Translations under genes and position numbers: made by a program | From: Paraburkholderia madseniana | Lineage (GTDB): Bacteria > Pseudomonadota > Gammaproteobacteria > Burkholderiales > Burkholderiaceae | Direction: 5' to 3' | DNA length: 45,472 bases | Assembly: GCF_009690905.1 (NCBI RefSeq) | Contig: NZ_VOSW01000075.1 | Span: forward strand, 1-45,472 | Shown here: in pieces, positions 30,840 to 39,747 of the stretch | Position numbering within the stretch: position 1 is the stretch's first letter | How the letters are laid out: each line of letters starts with the position of its first letter | The notes under the pieces: model-generated | Told to the model about the DNA's origin: nothing | Seen by the model: only the letters and a program-made list of their open reading frames with translations | Databases searched by the model: none

Positions 30840-31249
30840 AAAACCTCTTTGCTCTCTCCCTCCTGCTTGGCGCGCTACCAGCATTCGCTGCAGCGCCCAA
30901 ATGCCAGACACAAACTATTGGTCAGCACACCTCGAAGATCTGTATCACTGAGGTGCCGTTTCAGCACGACTACTACACGCTATCAGTCGACAACGCCGTG
31001 ATTCTTTCCGCGCCCGACGACTACATTGAAAATGTCTCGCTCACCCACACGATTCCCGAGGACGCGGGCATCGAATTCCCGCTGTCGAACCAAGGCACCC
31101 CAATTGTGACCATTCAGGGCGGATGCGTGCCTGTCAGTGAAAAGCAGACCACGGGATCAAAAACGGTCAGGGTCGAGGTGGCTCGCGTTTGTTCGTTCAA
31201 GTGGGGTAACGAACAGATTGTCAAGGACCTCCGCTTCAGCTTCGAATGA
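30836..31249 (+). CDS. Exported periplasmic protein coupled to fragment F
   Basis: A 137-residue protein with a clear Sec signal peptide (MKNLFALSLLLGALPAFAAA) and a beta-rich mature part with four cysteines (APKCQTQ, SKICITE, GGCVPVS, ARVCSFK), likely two disulfides. It starts by ATGA overlap with fragment F. It could be a periplasmic immunity protein for a toxin acting outside the cytoplasm, or a BcpO-like accessory. No family recognised. Confidence 0.6.
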   Translation: MKNLFALSLLLGALPAFAAAPKCQTQTIGQHTSKICITEVPFQHDYYTLSVDNAVILSAPDDYIENVSLTHTIPEDAGIEFPLSNQGTPIVTIQGGCVPVSEKQTTGSKTVRVEVARVCSFKWGNEQIVKDLRFSFE

Positions 31250-31289
31250 AGTACGCACGGATGCATGGGGCCGGCGACGTCATGGAGCG

Positions 31290-31388
31290 ATAGCCTTCGT
31301 GTCACTTGAAGCGCTTGATGCATTCGATCCCACCACACCAACCGAAACTCCATACCAAACCACAACGCTAGAAGACCTCATACTATGA
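31290..31388 (+). pseudogene. Scrap G: C-terminal tail overlapping the next gene
   Basis: The frame ending at TGA 31,386-31,388 reads FVSLEALDAFDPTTPTETPY and QTTTLEDLIL. It is protein-like, has no start of its own, and overlaps the following ATG by ATGA, as the other toxin ends in the region do. It is taken as the end of another lost exoprotein module. Confidence 0.4.
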
Positions 31389-31945
31389 AAAAACTCCTCC
31401 TCGCCGCTCTCTGCCTCTCAACGACCTCGGCCTTCGCTGCCAGTCAGGTTTTGCTGGAAACCCCAGTCACCTACGCACCGGACGCCAGCGTCGTCGACCA
31501 GATCAAAAACGAATGTCACATCGAAGACATGCTCACGAACCACGTCGGCGAGGTGCTCCGCAAGATCAACAGAACCGGCGACGGCACCATCGCATCGCAA
31601 GCCGACGCGGGCGGCGCAAAGATTCTCAGATTGCAGATCACCCACGTACTGGGCGTCGGCGGCGGCGCGTGGAGCGGCCCCAAGGCTACGACTGTGAGTG
31701 CGGATCTGATTGAAGACGGCAAGGTCATCCGTCACACCAAGATCAACCGCTGGTCGGTCGGCGGCATGTGGGGTGCGTTCAAAGGAAGTTGTTCGATTCT
31801 GGATCGCACGACCATTGTGATCAGCAAGGACCTGAGCCGTTGGGTGCGCGACCCGTCCTATGAGATCAAGGAAGAAGCTCCGCCGAAAGAGGCTTCCGCG
31901 CCGACGGCTCAAACCGATTCGGCGAGTTCCGCGAAGGCCGAGTAA
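31385..31945 (+). CDS. Exported protein coupled to scrap G
   Basis: A 186-residue protein with a Sec signal peptide (MKKLLLAALCLSTTSAFAAS) and a mature part (QVLLETPVTYAPDASVVDQI ... LSRWVRDPSYEIKEE) ending in a Pro/Ala/Ser/Glu-rich low-complexity tail. Two cysteines (KNECHIE, KGSCSIL) could pair. It follows scrap G by ATGA overlap and the periplasmic protein gene at 30,836 by about 135 bases. It resembles housekeeping DUF4410-type envelope proteins in style, but no certain family. Role unknown; periplasmic immunity is one possibility. Confidence 0.6.
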   Translation: MKKLLLAALCLSTTSAFAASQVLLETPVTYAPDASVVDQIKNECHIEDMLTNHVGEVLRKINRTGDGTIASQADAGGAKILRLQITHVLGVGGGAWSGPKATTVSADLIEDGKVIRHTKINRWSVGGMWGAFKGSCSILDRTTIVISKDLSRWVRDPSYEIKEEAPPKEASAPTAQTDSASSAKAE

Positions 31946-32152
31946 GCGGTCGTCCGTCAGAGGGTGTACGCTGCGTCGAACACCGCAAGCGCTGTTGCGC
32001 GTATACGTCAGTTCGTTCGACAGACTGATTTATGCAACAACGCCCAGTTGCAGGGGAAATCCGCAACTGGCGCGGAGACCTCAGCCAACGCGACGCTTGG
32101 CGGAGGCTCGGGTACGGGCCTCCGTTCCGAGAACCTTAAGAAACAAAAGTTT

Positions 32153-33379
32153 ATGTTCAATAGCAAGTCTCAATCGAAAAACGACGGACGTATCCGTGTC
32201 CTTTTCCACGTCACGGATTTCAACGACGGCGGTATTGAATCTTCGCTGATCCAGTGGCTGAGGATTCTTGATCGAACCCGCTTCAAAGTCTCGCTGTCTG
32301 TGATGCACACGTCGCCGGCATGGGAAAATCGCTTTCGCATGCTGATTCCGCCCGATGTGGACGTGGAGATCCTGGTGGATCGTCCGTGGCTCAGGTATTT
32401 CCAGTCGAAGCGATACGAGCGGCGTCTCGGCAAATTGGGGCGCATCGCGCGTGACGTCCACAACACATTGGCGGTTCGGCCGCATGTGGCAAAGCGGGCG
32501 GCGCAGCTTGCGCATGGCGTGGACGTTATCGTCGATTTCGACATGTCTTTGCGTCGGCTGTCCGGCCGCTTCGACGTTGCGTGGCTGGGCGTCAATCACT
32601 TCAGCTTCGACGCGCGCCTCGGCGGCAGGCCCCGCAAGATCCAGCGTCTGCTAACCCAGTACCGGCGCTATCACGGCGTTGCCGCGTTGAACCAACATAT
32701 GGCTGACGAGGCGGCGCGGATTTTCGACGGGAAGCTGGAGAGAGTAATTGTCTTACCGAACGCCATTGATATCGAATCGATCCGCGAGCGCGCCTCAGCG
32801 TGCCACGACGACATTCAGTTGACGCCCAATGGCGCACCCTACATCGTTTCCGTCGCGCGCCTCGATGAAGTTCAGAAAGATCATCGAACGCTATTGCGCG
32901 CGTATGCTGAACTGGCGCGGCGTGGTGCCGTTGAGGAGCACCTTGTTATCGTCGGAAACGGCGCATATCTCGAGGAACTTCAGAGCCTCGCGCGCGAACT
33001 GGACGTACGTGAACGGGTGCATTTCGTGGGCCATCAGGACAATCCGCACCCCATCGTGGCGCGCGCCTCGTTACTGGTCCTGAGTTCTAAATACGAAGGA
33101 ATGCCGATGGTGTTGCTGGAAGCCTTGGCAATCGGTAAGGCAATCGTTGCGACCGATTGCCCAACCGGACCGCGCGAGATTCTCGATGGTGGGAAAGCAG
33201 GCACTCTCGTGCCGGTGGGCGATATCCGTGCGATGGCAGATGCGATGGAACGGCTATTGACGGACATCGGGCCTCGTGAGGCATTGGCCGTCAAGGCTCG
33301 GACACGGGCGGACCATTACGGTATCGAGGAGAGCAATCGTAGGCTGCTGTCGTTTCTCGAGGCAGTGGGGGCAGCGTAG
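32153..33379 (+). CDS. Family 4 glycosyltransferase
   Basis: A 408-residue GT-B enzyme, probably adding a sugar during surface polysaccharide synthesis. N-terminal half: RIRVLFHVTDFNDGGIESSL (acceptor domain). C-terminal half: YIVSVARLDEVQKDHRTLLR and the GT4 nucleotide-sugar site EGMPMVLLEALAIGKAIVAT with its EX7E pair. The start is the ATG at 32,153 (MFNSKSQSK), though its ribosome binding site is weak; a longer frame to 31,964 lacks conserved sequence. It stands alone and converges on the acyltransferase gene. Confidence 0.9.
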   Translation: MFNSKSQSKNDGRIRVLFHVTDFNDGGIESSLIQWLRILDRTRFKVSLSVMHTSPAWENRFRMLIPPDVDVEILVDRPWLRYFQSKRYERRLGKLGRIARDVHNTLAVRPHVAKRAAQLAHGVDVIVDFDMSLRRLSGRFDVAWLGVNHFSFDARLGGRPRKIQRLLTQYRRYHGVAALNQHMADEAARIFDGKLERVIVLPNAIDIESIRERASACHDDIQLTPNGAPYIVSVARLDEVQKDHRTLLRAYAELARRGAVEEHLVIVGNGAYLEELQSLARELDVRERVHFVGHQDNPHPIVARASLLVLSSKYEGMPMVLLEALAIGKAIVATDCPTGPREILDGGKAGTLVPVGDIRAMADAMERLLTDIGPREALAVKARTRADHYGIEESNRRLLSFLEAVGAA

Positions 33380-33532
33380 GTGACCTGGAGATTGAATGCT
33401 TATCCCGGTCCTGCTGGAAACTTCGGTGGGTTGCGTACCTGGTGTCAGCGTAGTCGACCCCGCGAATGCCCATTTTCAGGTTATATCTGCCCGCCCGTCC
33501 AGCGCACCGAGCGGCGTCTCAACCAGTAAGAT

Positions 33533-33567
33533 CGGCAAACTGGTTGCGGCCAAAACTCAGTTTGCCG
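33533..33567. terminator. Hairpin between convergent GT4 and acyltransferase genes
   Basis: CGGCAAACTG and CAGTTTGCCG form a perfect 10-bp stem with a 15-base loop in the convergent gap. No T-run follows, so its efficiency as a terminator is uncertain. Confidence 0.45.
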
Positions 33568-33576
33568 GTGTCGCGT

Positions 33577-35601
33577 TTATTTGTAGCGCAGGATCTTGTC
33601 CAGTTCGCCGGGATGTCTCTTCAGATATTGCGGGTACAGCAGCGTGCTGCCAGCCACGCTCAGGTGGTGATAGTCGTCGTACCGGTAGATCGGGAGTCCG
33701 TCAAAATCGAGCGTGCACTTTGTATCCGAACAAGGCACATCGTGCGTATGGACAATGTCGACCTGGGGGTACTGTGATCGCAGTTTCTCAAGCATGGCCG
33801 CAACAGGTGCATGTTCATCCGTCGCTCTCGACACGTTGAACTCACACGCCTGTTTGTGGATAGGGATAAACAGGTCGTTCTTGAAGTCGCAGTTGATCAG
33901 GTTCGTAGGGATCGTCGGTACGTCGTCCATCAGGATGACGTGCTTGCCGGCCTCGGTCAGCTTGCCGATCGTCGAAGCGAATTCGGCGTCAAATTGATAT
34001 GGCGTGAATCCGTGGCCATTCGGACCGGAATCGCGATTGACTGAGAGGTTTTGATAGTTTTGCCAGGCCGCCGCCATAAACACCGTTTTGATGTCGGGCC
34101 GTGACATTACGTATGACATGACCGCCTTGTCGTGCGCGACACATTTCAGGTGATCTTCCGTCAAGGTGGGATCGCCCGGAAGCGCGGGCTCACGCTCGAT
34201 CGGTGGACACAGCGTCAGCGCGACGTCGTGAATCTGGAGATCGTATTGCTTGCCCAGTTGATCGAAGAAATAGATTAGGTGATAGGCATGCGAATCGCCC
34301 CACAGGATCGCTTTGTCCGTTGAGGCAGCCGCGCCGAGGTGACAGCCCGACTCCTCGGTGACGTCCACCTTGGACCAGCACGCTTTACCGCGGGGCATGT
34401 CGAACAACGCATCGCCTGACCAATGAACGTCGCTGCGGATCTTCGCGGGATACGCAAACAGGAAGCCATTCGTGAGCTTGCCGGTCGCCGCGAGTGCGCC
34501 CGCGATCAAGAGCGGTGCGGCCAGCAGGTAAAGAATCGCCGATCGGGTCGAAAGCTTCGATTCGCGGACACGTCGCTCAAGATAGCGGTACGTCAGCCAG
34601 GAAAGGAAATAGGTCCCACCGATTGCCAGCATGTAGTTCCGCGACGTGGCGAGGTCGAGTCGACGCAGCGCAAAAAATACCGGCCAGTGCCACAGGTATA
34701 GCGGATAAGAGATTTTCCCGGTCAGCACCATCGCCCGGTTGCCTATCAACCCGTCGGCGACCCGCGAGTGCCGGCCCGCGGCGATGATGAGCATCGTGCC
34801 GCCACAGGGGACGAGGGCACCCATGCCGGGAAACTGCGAGGTCCGACTGACACCGAAAATGCCGGCGAGGACAATCGCTACGCCGACCAGCGTGAGCACG
34901 TCGAAAACAGCGGACCGCGAAACCTGCCGATTGACCTGGATCGTCGCAAGCCATGTGCCGAGCAGGAATTCGAAAGCGCGCAGGTGCGCGAAGTAATAGG
35001 TTGACGCCGCGCCATGCCGGAATGCAAGCACCGCCCAGACGAACGAAACGACCGTGACGAGCCAGAGCGACGGAACGATCCAGCTTCTGCGTTTCCGGTA
35101 GAGCAACGCGAGAAATATCGGAAGGCAAAGATAGAACTGCTCTTCGACGGATAGCGACCAGGTATGAAGCAGGGGCTGGTCCGACGCAGCCGCATCGAAA
35201 TAGCCCGTTTGTTTCGATAAAAAGATATTCGATGTCATTGTCGCGACAGCGAGTATGTTTTTAGTGAGCTGAAAGCTGTCTTCGGGGAATGAAAACAGGA
35301 TGCTGAAAACAAAAATCGCCGCGAGCATCACGTAAAGCGCGGGTGCGAGGCGCTTTGCGCGTCTCGCGTAAAAGTCAGCGAGCGAGAACGTGCCACGCGA
35401 CAAGTCGCCGAGAATCGACGTTCCCACTACGAATCCGGAGATTGTAAAAAACACGTCGACCCCGATAAATCCACCGCTGAATCCGCTGAAGCCGGCATGA
35501 CAGAAAATCACGGCAAACACGGCGATGGCCCGAAGACCGTCGATATACGGGCGGTAGCGCTGGGAGAAATGCTGTATTTGAATTGGCAGCGCTTGTCGCA
35601 T
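33577..35601 (-). CDS. OafA/YrhL-type acyltransferase with C-terminal SGNH domain
   Basis: A 674-residue membrane protein that transfers acyl (usually acetyl) groups to cell-surface sugars. The N-terminal acyltransferase-3 domain (about residues 15-360) starts YRPYIDGLRAIAVFAVIFCH with catalytic His35, followed by the FIGVDVFFTISGF motif and about ten membrane helices. The C-terminal periplasmic SGNH domain shows ILWGDSHAYHL and the closing Asp/His pair in YDDYHHLSVAGS. With the converging glycosyltransferase it suggests O-antigen or capsule decoration. The start lacks a strong ribosome binding site. Confidence 0.93.
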   Translation of the reverse strand: MRQALPIQIQHFSQRYRPYIDGLRAIAVFAVIFCHAGFSGFSGGFIGVDVFFTISGFVVGTSILGDLSRGTFSLADFYARRAKRLAPALYVMLAAIFVFSILFSFPEDSFQLTKNILAVATMTSNIFLSKQTGYFDAAASDQPLLHTWSLSVEEQFYLCLPIFLALLYRKRRSWIVPSLWLVTVVSFVWAVLAFRHGAASTYYFAHLRAFEFLLGTWLATIQVNRQVSRSAVFDVLTLVGVAIVLAGIFGVSRTSQFPGMGALVPCGGTMLIIAAGRHSRVADGLIGNRAMVLTGKISYPLYLWHWPVFFALRRLDLATSRNYMLAIGGTYFLSWLTYRYLERRVRESKLSTRSAILYLLAAPLLIAGALAATGKLTNGFLFAYPAKIRSDVHWSGDALFDMPRGKACWSKVDVTEESGCHLGAAASTDKAILWGDSHAYHLIYFFDQLGKQYDLQIHDVALTLCPPIEREPALPGDPTLTEDHLKCVAHDKAVMSYVMSRPDIKTVFMAAAWQNYQNLSVNRDSGPNGHGFTPYQFDAEFASTIGKLTEAGKHVILMDDVPTIPTNLINCDFKNDLFIPIHKQACEFNVSRATDEHAPVAAMLEKLRSQYPQVDIVHTHDVPCSDTKCTLDFDGLPIYRYDDYHHLSVAGSTLLYPQYLKRHPGELDKILRYK

Positions 35602-35846
35602 AGCGGTAATTTTGCGTTGTTATACGTGCGTGCAAGAGACGCTTCTTACGAGTGGATTACGAATCACCTTAGACGATTCGCTCTAGGGTCGAGATGATAA
35701 CTCGTGCACGGGATCGAACGTCCAGATCGCGCCTGAAAGCCGAACGCAGAGCCCATAAAGGCCTCGCGTATGCATAAAAATAAAATAAACAAACTTGCTC
35801 TAAACTACCTGCCGCCCCAGCCAGCCTAGTAGAGAGCAAGACACCA

Positions 35847-37109
35847 ATGCCCATACCCCCAGCCGACCCCGCCGGCGACCCTAACTTCAGTTTGCCAAAA
35901 TACCCCGCATTCCAACGTTTCTGGTGTACCCGTATCCTCTCATCGCTGTCGTTCCAGATGCTCGCCGTGGCAATGGGCTGGCACATCTACGCACTCACGC
36001 ATAGCGCCTTCGCACTGGGTCTCGTCGGCCTCGCCCAATTTCTGCCGATGTTCGTGCTGACGCTCGTGGTTGGTCACGTCGCCGACCGTTACGACCGTCG
36101 CCGGATTGCGGCCATCTGTCAAAGCCTCGAAAGCGTCGCTGCATTGCTATTCGCCTTCGGCACCTTCGGTGGCTGGATCAGCGCGCCGATTATCTACGTT
36201 CTGGCCGCATGCGTGGGCGCAGCCCGCGCCTTCGAGTCGCCTGCGGTTGCATCGCTGTTGCCGGGCGTCGTGCCACGCGGGCAATTGCCCAAAGCGACGG
36301 CATGGGCCACCTCCGCGAATCAAACCGCCCAGATCGCAGGTCCGGCATTGGGCGGCCTGCTGTACGGGATCGGTCCGGGCGTGGCCTACCTCGCGTGCAC
36401 GCTGTCGTTCGCGGCCGCCGCCGCCACTGTGTGGGCCATCCCATTGCAGGCTAAGCTGGCGAGCCGCGCGCCGGTGACGCTCAAGTCAGTGTTCTCGGGT
36501 ATCGCTTTCATCCGCAAGGAGCCTGTCATACTCGGCGCACTGTCGCTCGACCTTTTCGCCGTGCTGTTCGGCGGCGCGACAGCGCTGCTGCCGGTTTTTG
36601 CGCGCGACATCCTGCACACGGGGCCGCTCGGTCTCGGCCTGTTGCGCTCAGGCACCGCCATCGGCGCGCTCGCGGGCACCATCTGGCTCGCGCATTTCCC
36701 GCTGCGCAACCGGCCCGGCACTGCGATGTTCGGCGGCGTGATTGCGTTTGGTGCGGCGACTGTGGTCTTCGGCCTGTCGCATCAATTCTTCCTGTCGCTC
36801 TTCGCGCTCATGGTGCTGGGCGCATCGGACACCATCAGCGTGGTGGTGCGCCTGTCGCTCGTGCAACTGCGCACGCCGGACGAAATGCTGGGTCGTGTCA
36901 GCGCAGTCAATTCGCTTTTCATCGGGACGTCGAATCAACTGGGTGAATTCGAATCCGGTGTGACGGCAGGGTGGTGGGGCACGCAACCGGCCGTACTGGT
37001 GGGCGGCATCGCAACGATTGCCGTCGCGCTGCTGTGGATGCGATTTTTTCCGGAACTAAAGCATACGCGCTCGTTGGAACGGGAAGAGGCGCTAGCGCCA
37101 AGTCATTGA
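35847..37109 (+). CDS. MFS exporter, EntS-like (MFS_3/PF05977 type)
   Basis: A 420-residue 12-helix transporter. The N-terminus (FQRFWCTRILSSLSFQMLAV AMGWHIYALT) and loop motif GHVADRYDRRRI are typical of the EntS/transmembrane secretion effector branch of the major facilitator superfamily. Relatives export siderophores or drugs; the substrate here is unknown. The gene is alone, divergent from the acyltransferase, with a 245-base AT-rich gap that probably holds both promoters. Confidence 0.9.
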   Translation: MPIPPADPAGDPNFSLPKYPAFQRFWCTRILSSLSFQMLAVAMGWHIYALTHSAFALGLVGLAQFLPMFVLTLVVGHVADRYDRRRIAAICQSLESVAALLFAFGTFGGWISAPIIYVLAACVGAARAFESPAVASLLPGVVPRGQLPKATAWATSANQTAQIAGPALGGLLYGIGPGVAYLACTLSFAAAAATVWAIPLQAKLASRAPVTLKSVFSGIAFIRKEPVILGALSLDLFAVLFGGATALLPVFARDILHTGPLGLGLLRSGTAIGALAGTIWLAHFPLRNRPGTAMFGGVIAFGAATVVFGLSHQFFLSLFALMVLGASDTISVVVRLSLVQLRTPDEMLGRVSAVNSLFIGTSNQLGEFESGVTAGWWGTQPAVLVGGIATIAVALLWMRFFPELKHTRSLEREEALAPSH

Positions 37110-37218
37110 TCGTGGCGCTGAAGCCGAAGCCGCGCAGTTACACGCTACATCGCACGCGTAATTTGACGCGCGCTTCGACCCGCTATGATGGTGGCAACCT
37201 CACTCGGCCACCCTCATC

Positions 37219-38175
37219 ATGCGGATCGCCCCTTTACCCCCGCTTCAATGTCTGATCGCATTCGAATCGGCCGTGCGCCATGCCAGCTTCACTAAAGCGG
37301 CCGTGGAACTGCATCTGACGCAAAGCGCGGTCAGCCGCCAGATCGCGCAACTCGAAGACTTCCTCGGCCGCTCGCTCTTCGTACGCGAGCACCGCGCCCT
37401 ACGGTTGACGATCGCAGGCGAACGTTACGCCAAGCATGTGCAGTGGCTGCTCGCCAATTGCTCGGAAGCGACGCTCGATGTGATGAAGCGATACGGCGAT
37501 CTGGAGTTGACGATCGCGTGTTCGTCGGGCGTGGCGGTGTTGTGGCTTACGCCGCGCCTGGGTGCGTTTCGCGCGGCCCATCCGAACGTGAAGATCCGGA
37601 TGATCGTGCGCGACGGGCTCGCATCGTTGTCGCCCGCGGAATTCGACGTGGGTATGTACTACATCAGGCAGCGTGCCGAGCCGCATTTCACCGCCCGCCG
37701 CATTTTCGACGAAGACGTGTACCCGGTATGTTCACCCGGATATCTCGCCGGCCGCGTGCTGGAGCCAGCCGATCTCGTGCATGAAACATTGCTGATGCAG
37801 GAAGACGGTCAGCGGCAATGGATGTCGTGGCCCGAATGGTTCCGTCTCAACAATGTGCAGATGCCTGCGTCTCCGCAGTCGGTCGTCGTCAATCATTATC
37901 CGCAACTCGTGCAGATGGCGATTCTAGGCCAGGGCGTCGTGCTCGGCTGGCGTCACATGATCGATGCGTGTCTGAACGAGGGGCTGCTGGTGCGCGCCAC
38001 GCGAGCATCAGCGAGCCACGGTGGCGGGTACTACGTCGTATCGCCGAACGACCGCGCGGAGAACCAGGCGGCGCGCCTCTTTACGCGCTGGCTTTTCGAG
38101 CAGGCAGAGGCGCAGACAAGCGGGCAAACGGCTGGGCAAACACCCGCGGAGACGAGCAACGCGCCCGCAGCCTGA
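37219..38175 (+). CDS. LysR-family regulator, GcvA-like
   Basis: A 318-residue protein. The N-terminal part (PPLQCLIAFESAVRHASFTK AAVELHLTQSAVSRQIAQLE) is the helix-turn-helix of the GcvA-like subgroup; the effector domain follows. The C-terminus is a Gln/Thr/Ala-rich tail (TSGQTAGQTPAETSNAPAA) outside the fold. It precedes, on the same strand and with a 204-base gap, an MHS transporter and an amidohydrolase that it may regulate. Confidence 0.92.
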   Translation: MRIAPLPPLQCLIAFESAVRHASFTKAAVELHLTQSAVSRQIAQLEDFLGRSLFVREHRALRLTIAGERYAKHVQWLLANCSEATLDVMKRYGDLELTIACSSGVAVLWLTPRLGAFRAAHPNVKIRMIVRDGLASLSPAEFDVGMYYIRQRAEPHFTARRIFDEDVYPVCSPGYLAGRVLEPADLVHETLLMQEDGQRQWMSWPEWFRLNNVQMPASPQSVVVNHYPQLVQMAILGQGVVLGWRHMIDACLNEGLLVRATRASASHGGGYYVVSPNDRAENQAARLFTRWLFEQAEAQTSGQTAGQTPAETSNAPAA

Positions 38176-38379
38176 CTGCATTTCGCATGCGCCACGCGCA
38201 TGCGTGCATGCGAATCTTTCGTTTCGAAAACAAATCAGGTCTCTCTACGATCGGCTTTATGCATGCAAAGGCGCCGCTCGATTCCGACACGCCGCCTTGC
38301 TGGCAAACGCTCGCCGAACCCGTAGCCACGCAGCGGCTTCACGACTAGCCGCACAAGCAGCCTGATAAGGAAAGAGACC

Positions 38380-39687
38380 ATGCAAGGAACGCTTTCATCC
38401 AACGTCGCGATATCCGTGGATTCGCTCGCGCAGCAGCGGCGCCGCGCCATTATCGCCACTGTGCTCGGTAACGGGCTCGAGTGGTTCGACTTCACCGTTT
38501 ATAGTTTTTTCGCGGTGATCATAGCCAAGCTGTTCTTTCCGACCGGCAGTGAACTCACTTCGTTGCTGCTTGCTGTCGCGACGTTCGGCGTGGGCTTTTT
38601 CATGCGGCCGGTGGGCGGCATGGTGCTCGGCGTGTACGCGGATAAAGTCGGACGAAAAGCGGCGCTCTCGCTGACCATTCTGCTGATGGCGGGCGGCACC
38701 GCGCTCATCGGTCTCGCGCCGACCTATGACCAGATCGGTCTGTGGGCGCCGGTGCTGATCGTGGTCGCCCGCTTGCTGCAAGGTTTTTCGGCCGGCGGTG
38801 AAATGGGCACCGCCACCGCGTTTCTTACCGAATATGCGCCGGCGGGCAAGCGCGCATTCTATTCGAGCTGGATTCAGTCGAGCATCGGCTTTGCCGTGCT
38901 GCTGGGCGCCGGGGTCGGCACCTTCGTGACGTCGAGTCTGAGTGCCGATGCGCTGCATTCGTGGGGCTGGAGAATGCCGTTCCTAATCGGCATTCTGATC
39001 GGACCGGTCGGCTATTTCATTCGTAGCCGCATGGACGAAACACCGGCGTTTAGCGCCGTAACGGAAGAGGCCAAAAGCGATTCGCCGCTGGCGGAAGTGT
39101 TCCGCCGCTTTCCGCGTGAGACGTTTGCGAGCTTTTCGATGGTGATTCTGTGGACGGTCTGCACTTACGTGCTGCTGTTCTATATGCCGACGTATTCGGT
39201 GCGCACGCTGCATCTGCCGCAATCGATGGGCTTTCGTGCCGGCATGTTCGGTGGCGTGATGATCATGTGTTTCTCGCCGGTGGTCGGCAAGCTCGCTGAC
39301 CGCTTCGGCCGCCGCCGCTTCCTGTCCGGCGCAGCGGTATTGATCCTGCTGCTTGCATGGCCGATGTTCGCTTACATCAACCGTGCGCCTGGGCTCGCTT
39401 CGTTGATGGTGTTTCAGGGCGTGTTCGGCCTGCTGATCGCCACCTACACCGGTTCGATTCTCGCGGCTTTCTCCGAGCTGTTCCCGACCAAGGTGTTGTC
39501 GACGGGCCTCTCCGTTGCGTACAACTTCGCGGTGACGATTTTCGGTGGCTTCGCGCCGTTCTTCATCACGTGGCTGATTGCGTCGACGGGTAGCAATATG
39601 GCACCCGCAATCTACGTGATGATCGCCGCGACCATCAGTCTCATCGGCACGTTCTATGTGCGCGATCCACGCCGCAGCCACGCCTGA
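38380..39687 (+). CDS. MFS transporter, metabolite:H+ symporter (MHS) family
   Basis: A 435-residue 12-helix transporter. MHS signatures are LGNGLEWFDFTVYSFFAVII near helix 1, GGMVLGVYADKVGRKAALS in the loop, and LLQGFSAGGEMGTATAFLTE in helix 4-5. AAGGAAAG precedes the ATG. MHS members import organic acids or amino-acid derivatives with protons. It is 60 bases upstream of a metal-dependent hydrolase on the same strand; the pair likely imports and cleaves one compound. Confidence 0.93.
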   Translation: MQGTLSSNVAISVDSLAQQRRRAIIATVLGNGLEWFDFTVYSFFAVIIAKLFFPTGSELTSLLLAVATFGVGFFMRPVGGMVLGVYADKVGRKAALSLTILLMAGGTALIGLAPTYDQIGLWAPVLIVVARLLQGFSAGGEMGTATAFLTEYAPAGKRAFYSSWIQSSIGFAVLLGAGVGTFVTSSLSADALHSWGWRMPFLIGILIGPVGYFIRSRMDETPAFSAVTEEAKSDSPLAEVFRRFPRETFASFSMVILWTVCTYVLLFYMPTYSVRTLHLPQSMGFRAGMFGGVMIMCFSPVVGKLADRFGRRRFLSGAAVLILLLAWPMFAYINRAPGLASLMVFQGVFGLLIATYTGSILAAFSELFPTKVLSTGLSVAYNFAVTIFGGFAPFFITWLIASTGSNMAPAIYVMIAATISLIGTFYVRDPRRSHA

Positions 39688-39747
39688 GGCGGCGCGTCCG
39701 GCGAGCGAAAGGCGGACGGATTCCTTCATCCAGTCAGGAAGATATCA

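Noticed and set aside
33396..33839. A 147-codon plus-strand frame between the glycosyltransferase and acyltransferase genes
   Set aside because: Most of it is antisense to the acyltransferase; the unique first 60 codons have no ribosome binding site or known motif.
22253..35846. A prophage or integrative element with integrase, transposase or attachment repeat
   Set aside because: No integrase, transposase or phage structural gene was readable, and no duplicate of the tRNA-Ser 3' end was found by eye.
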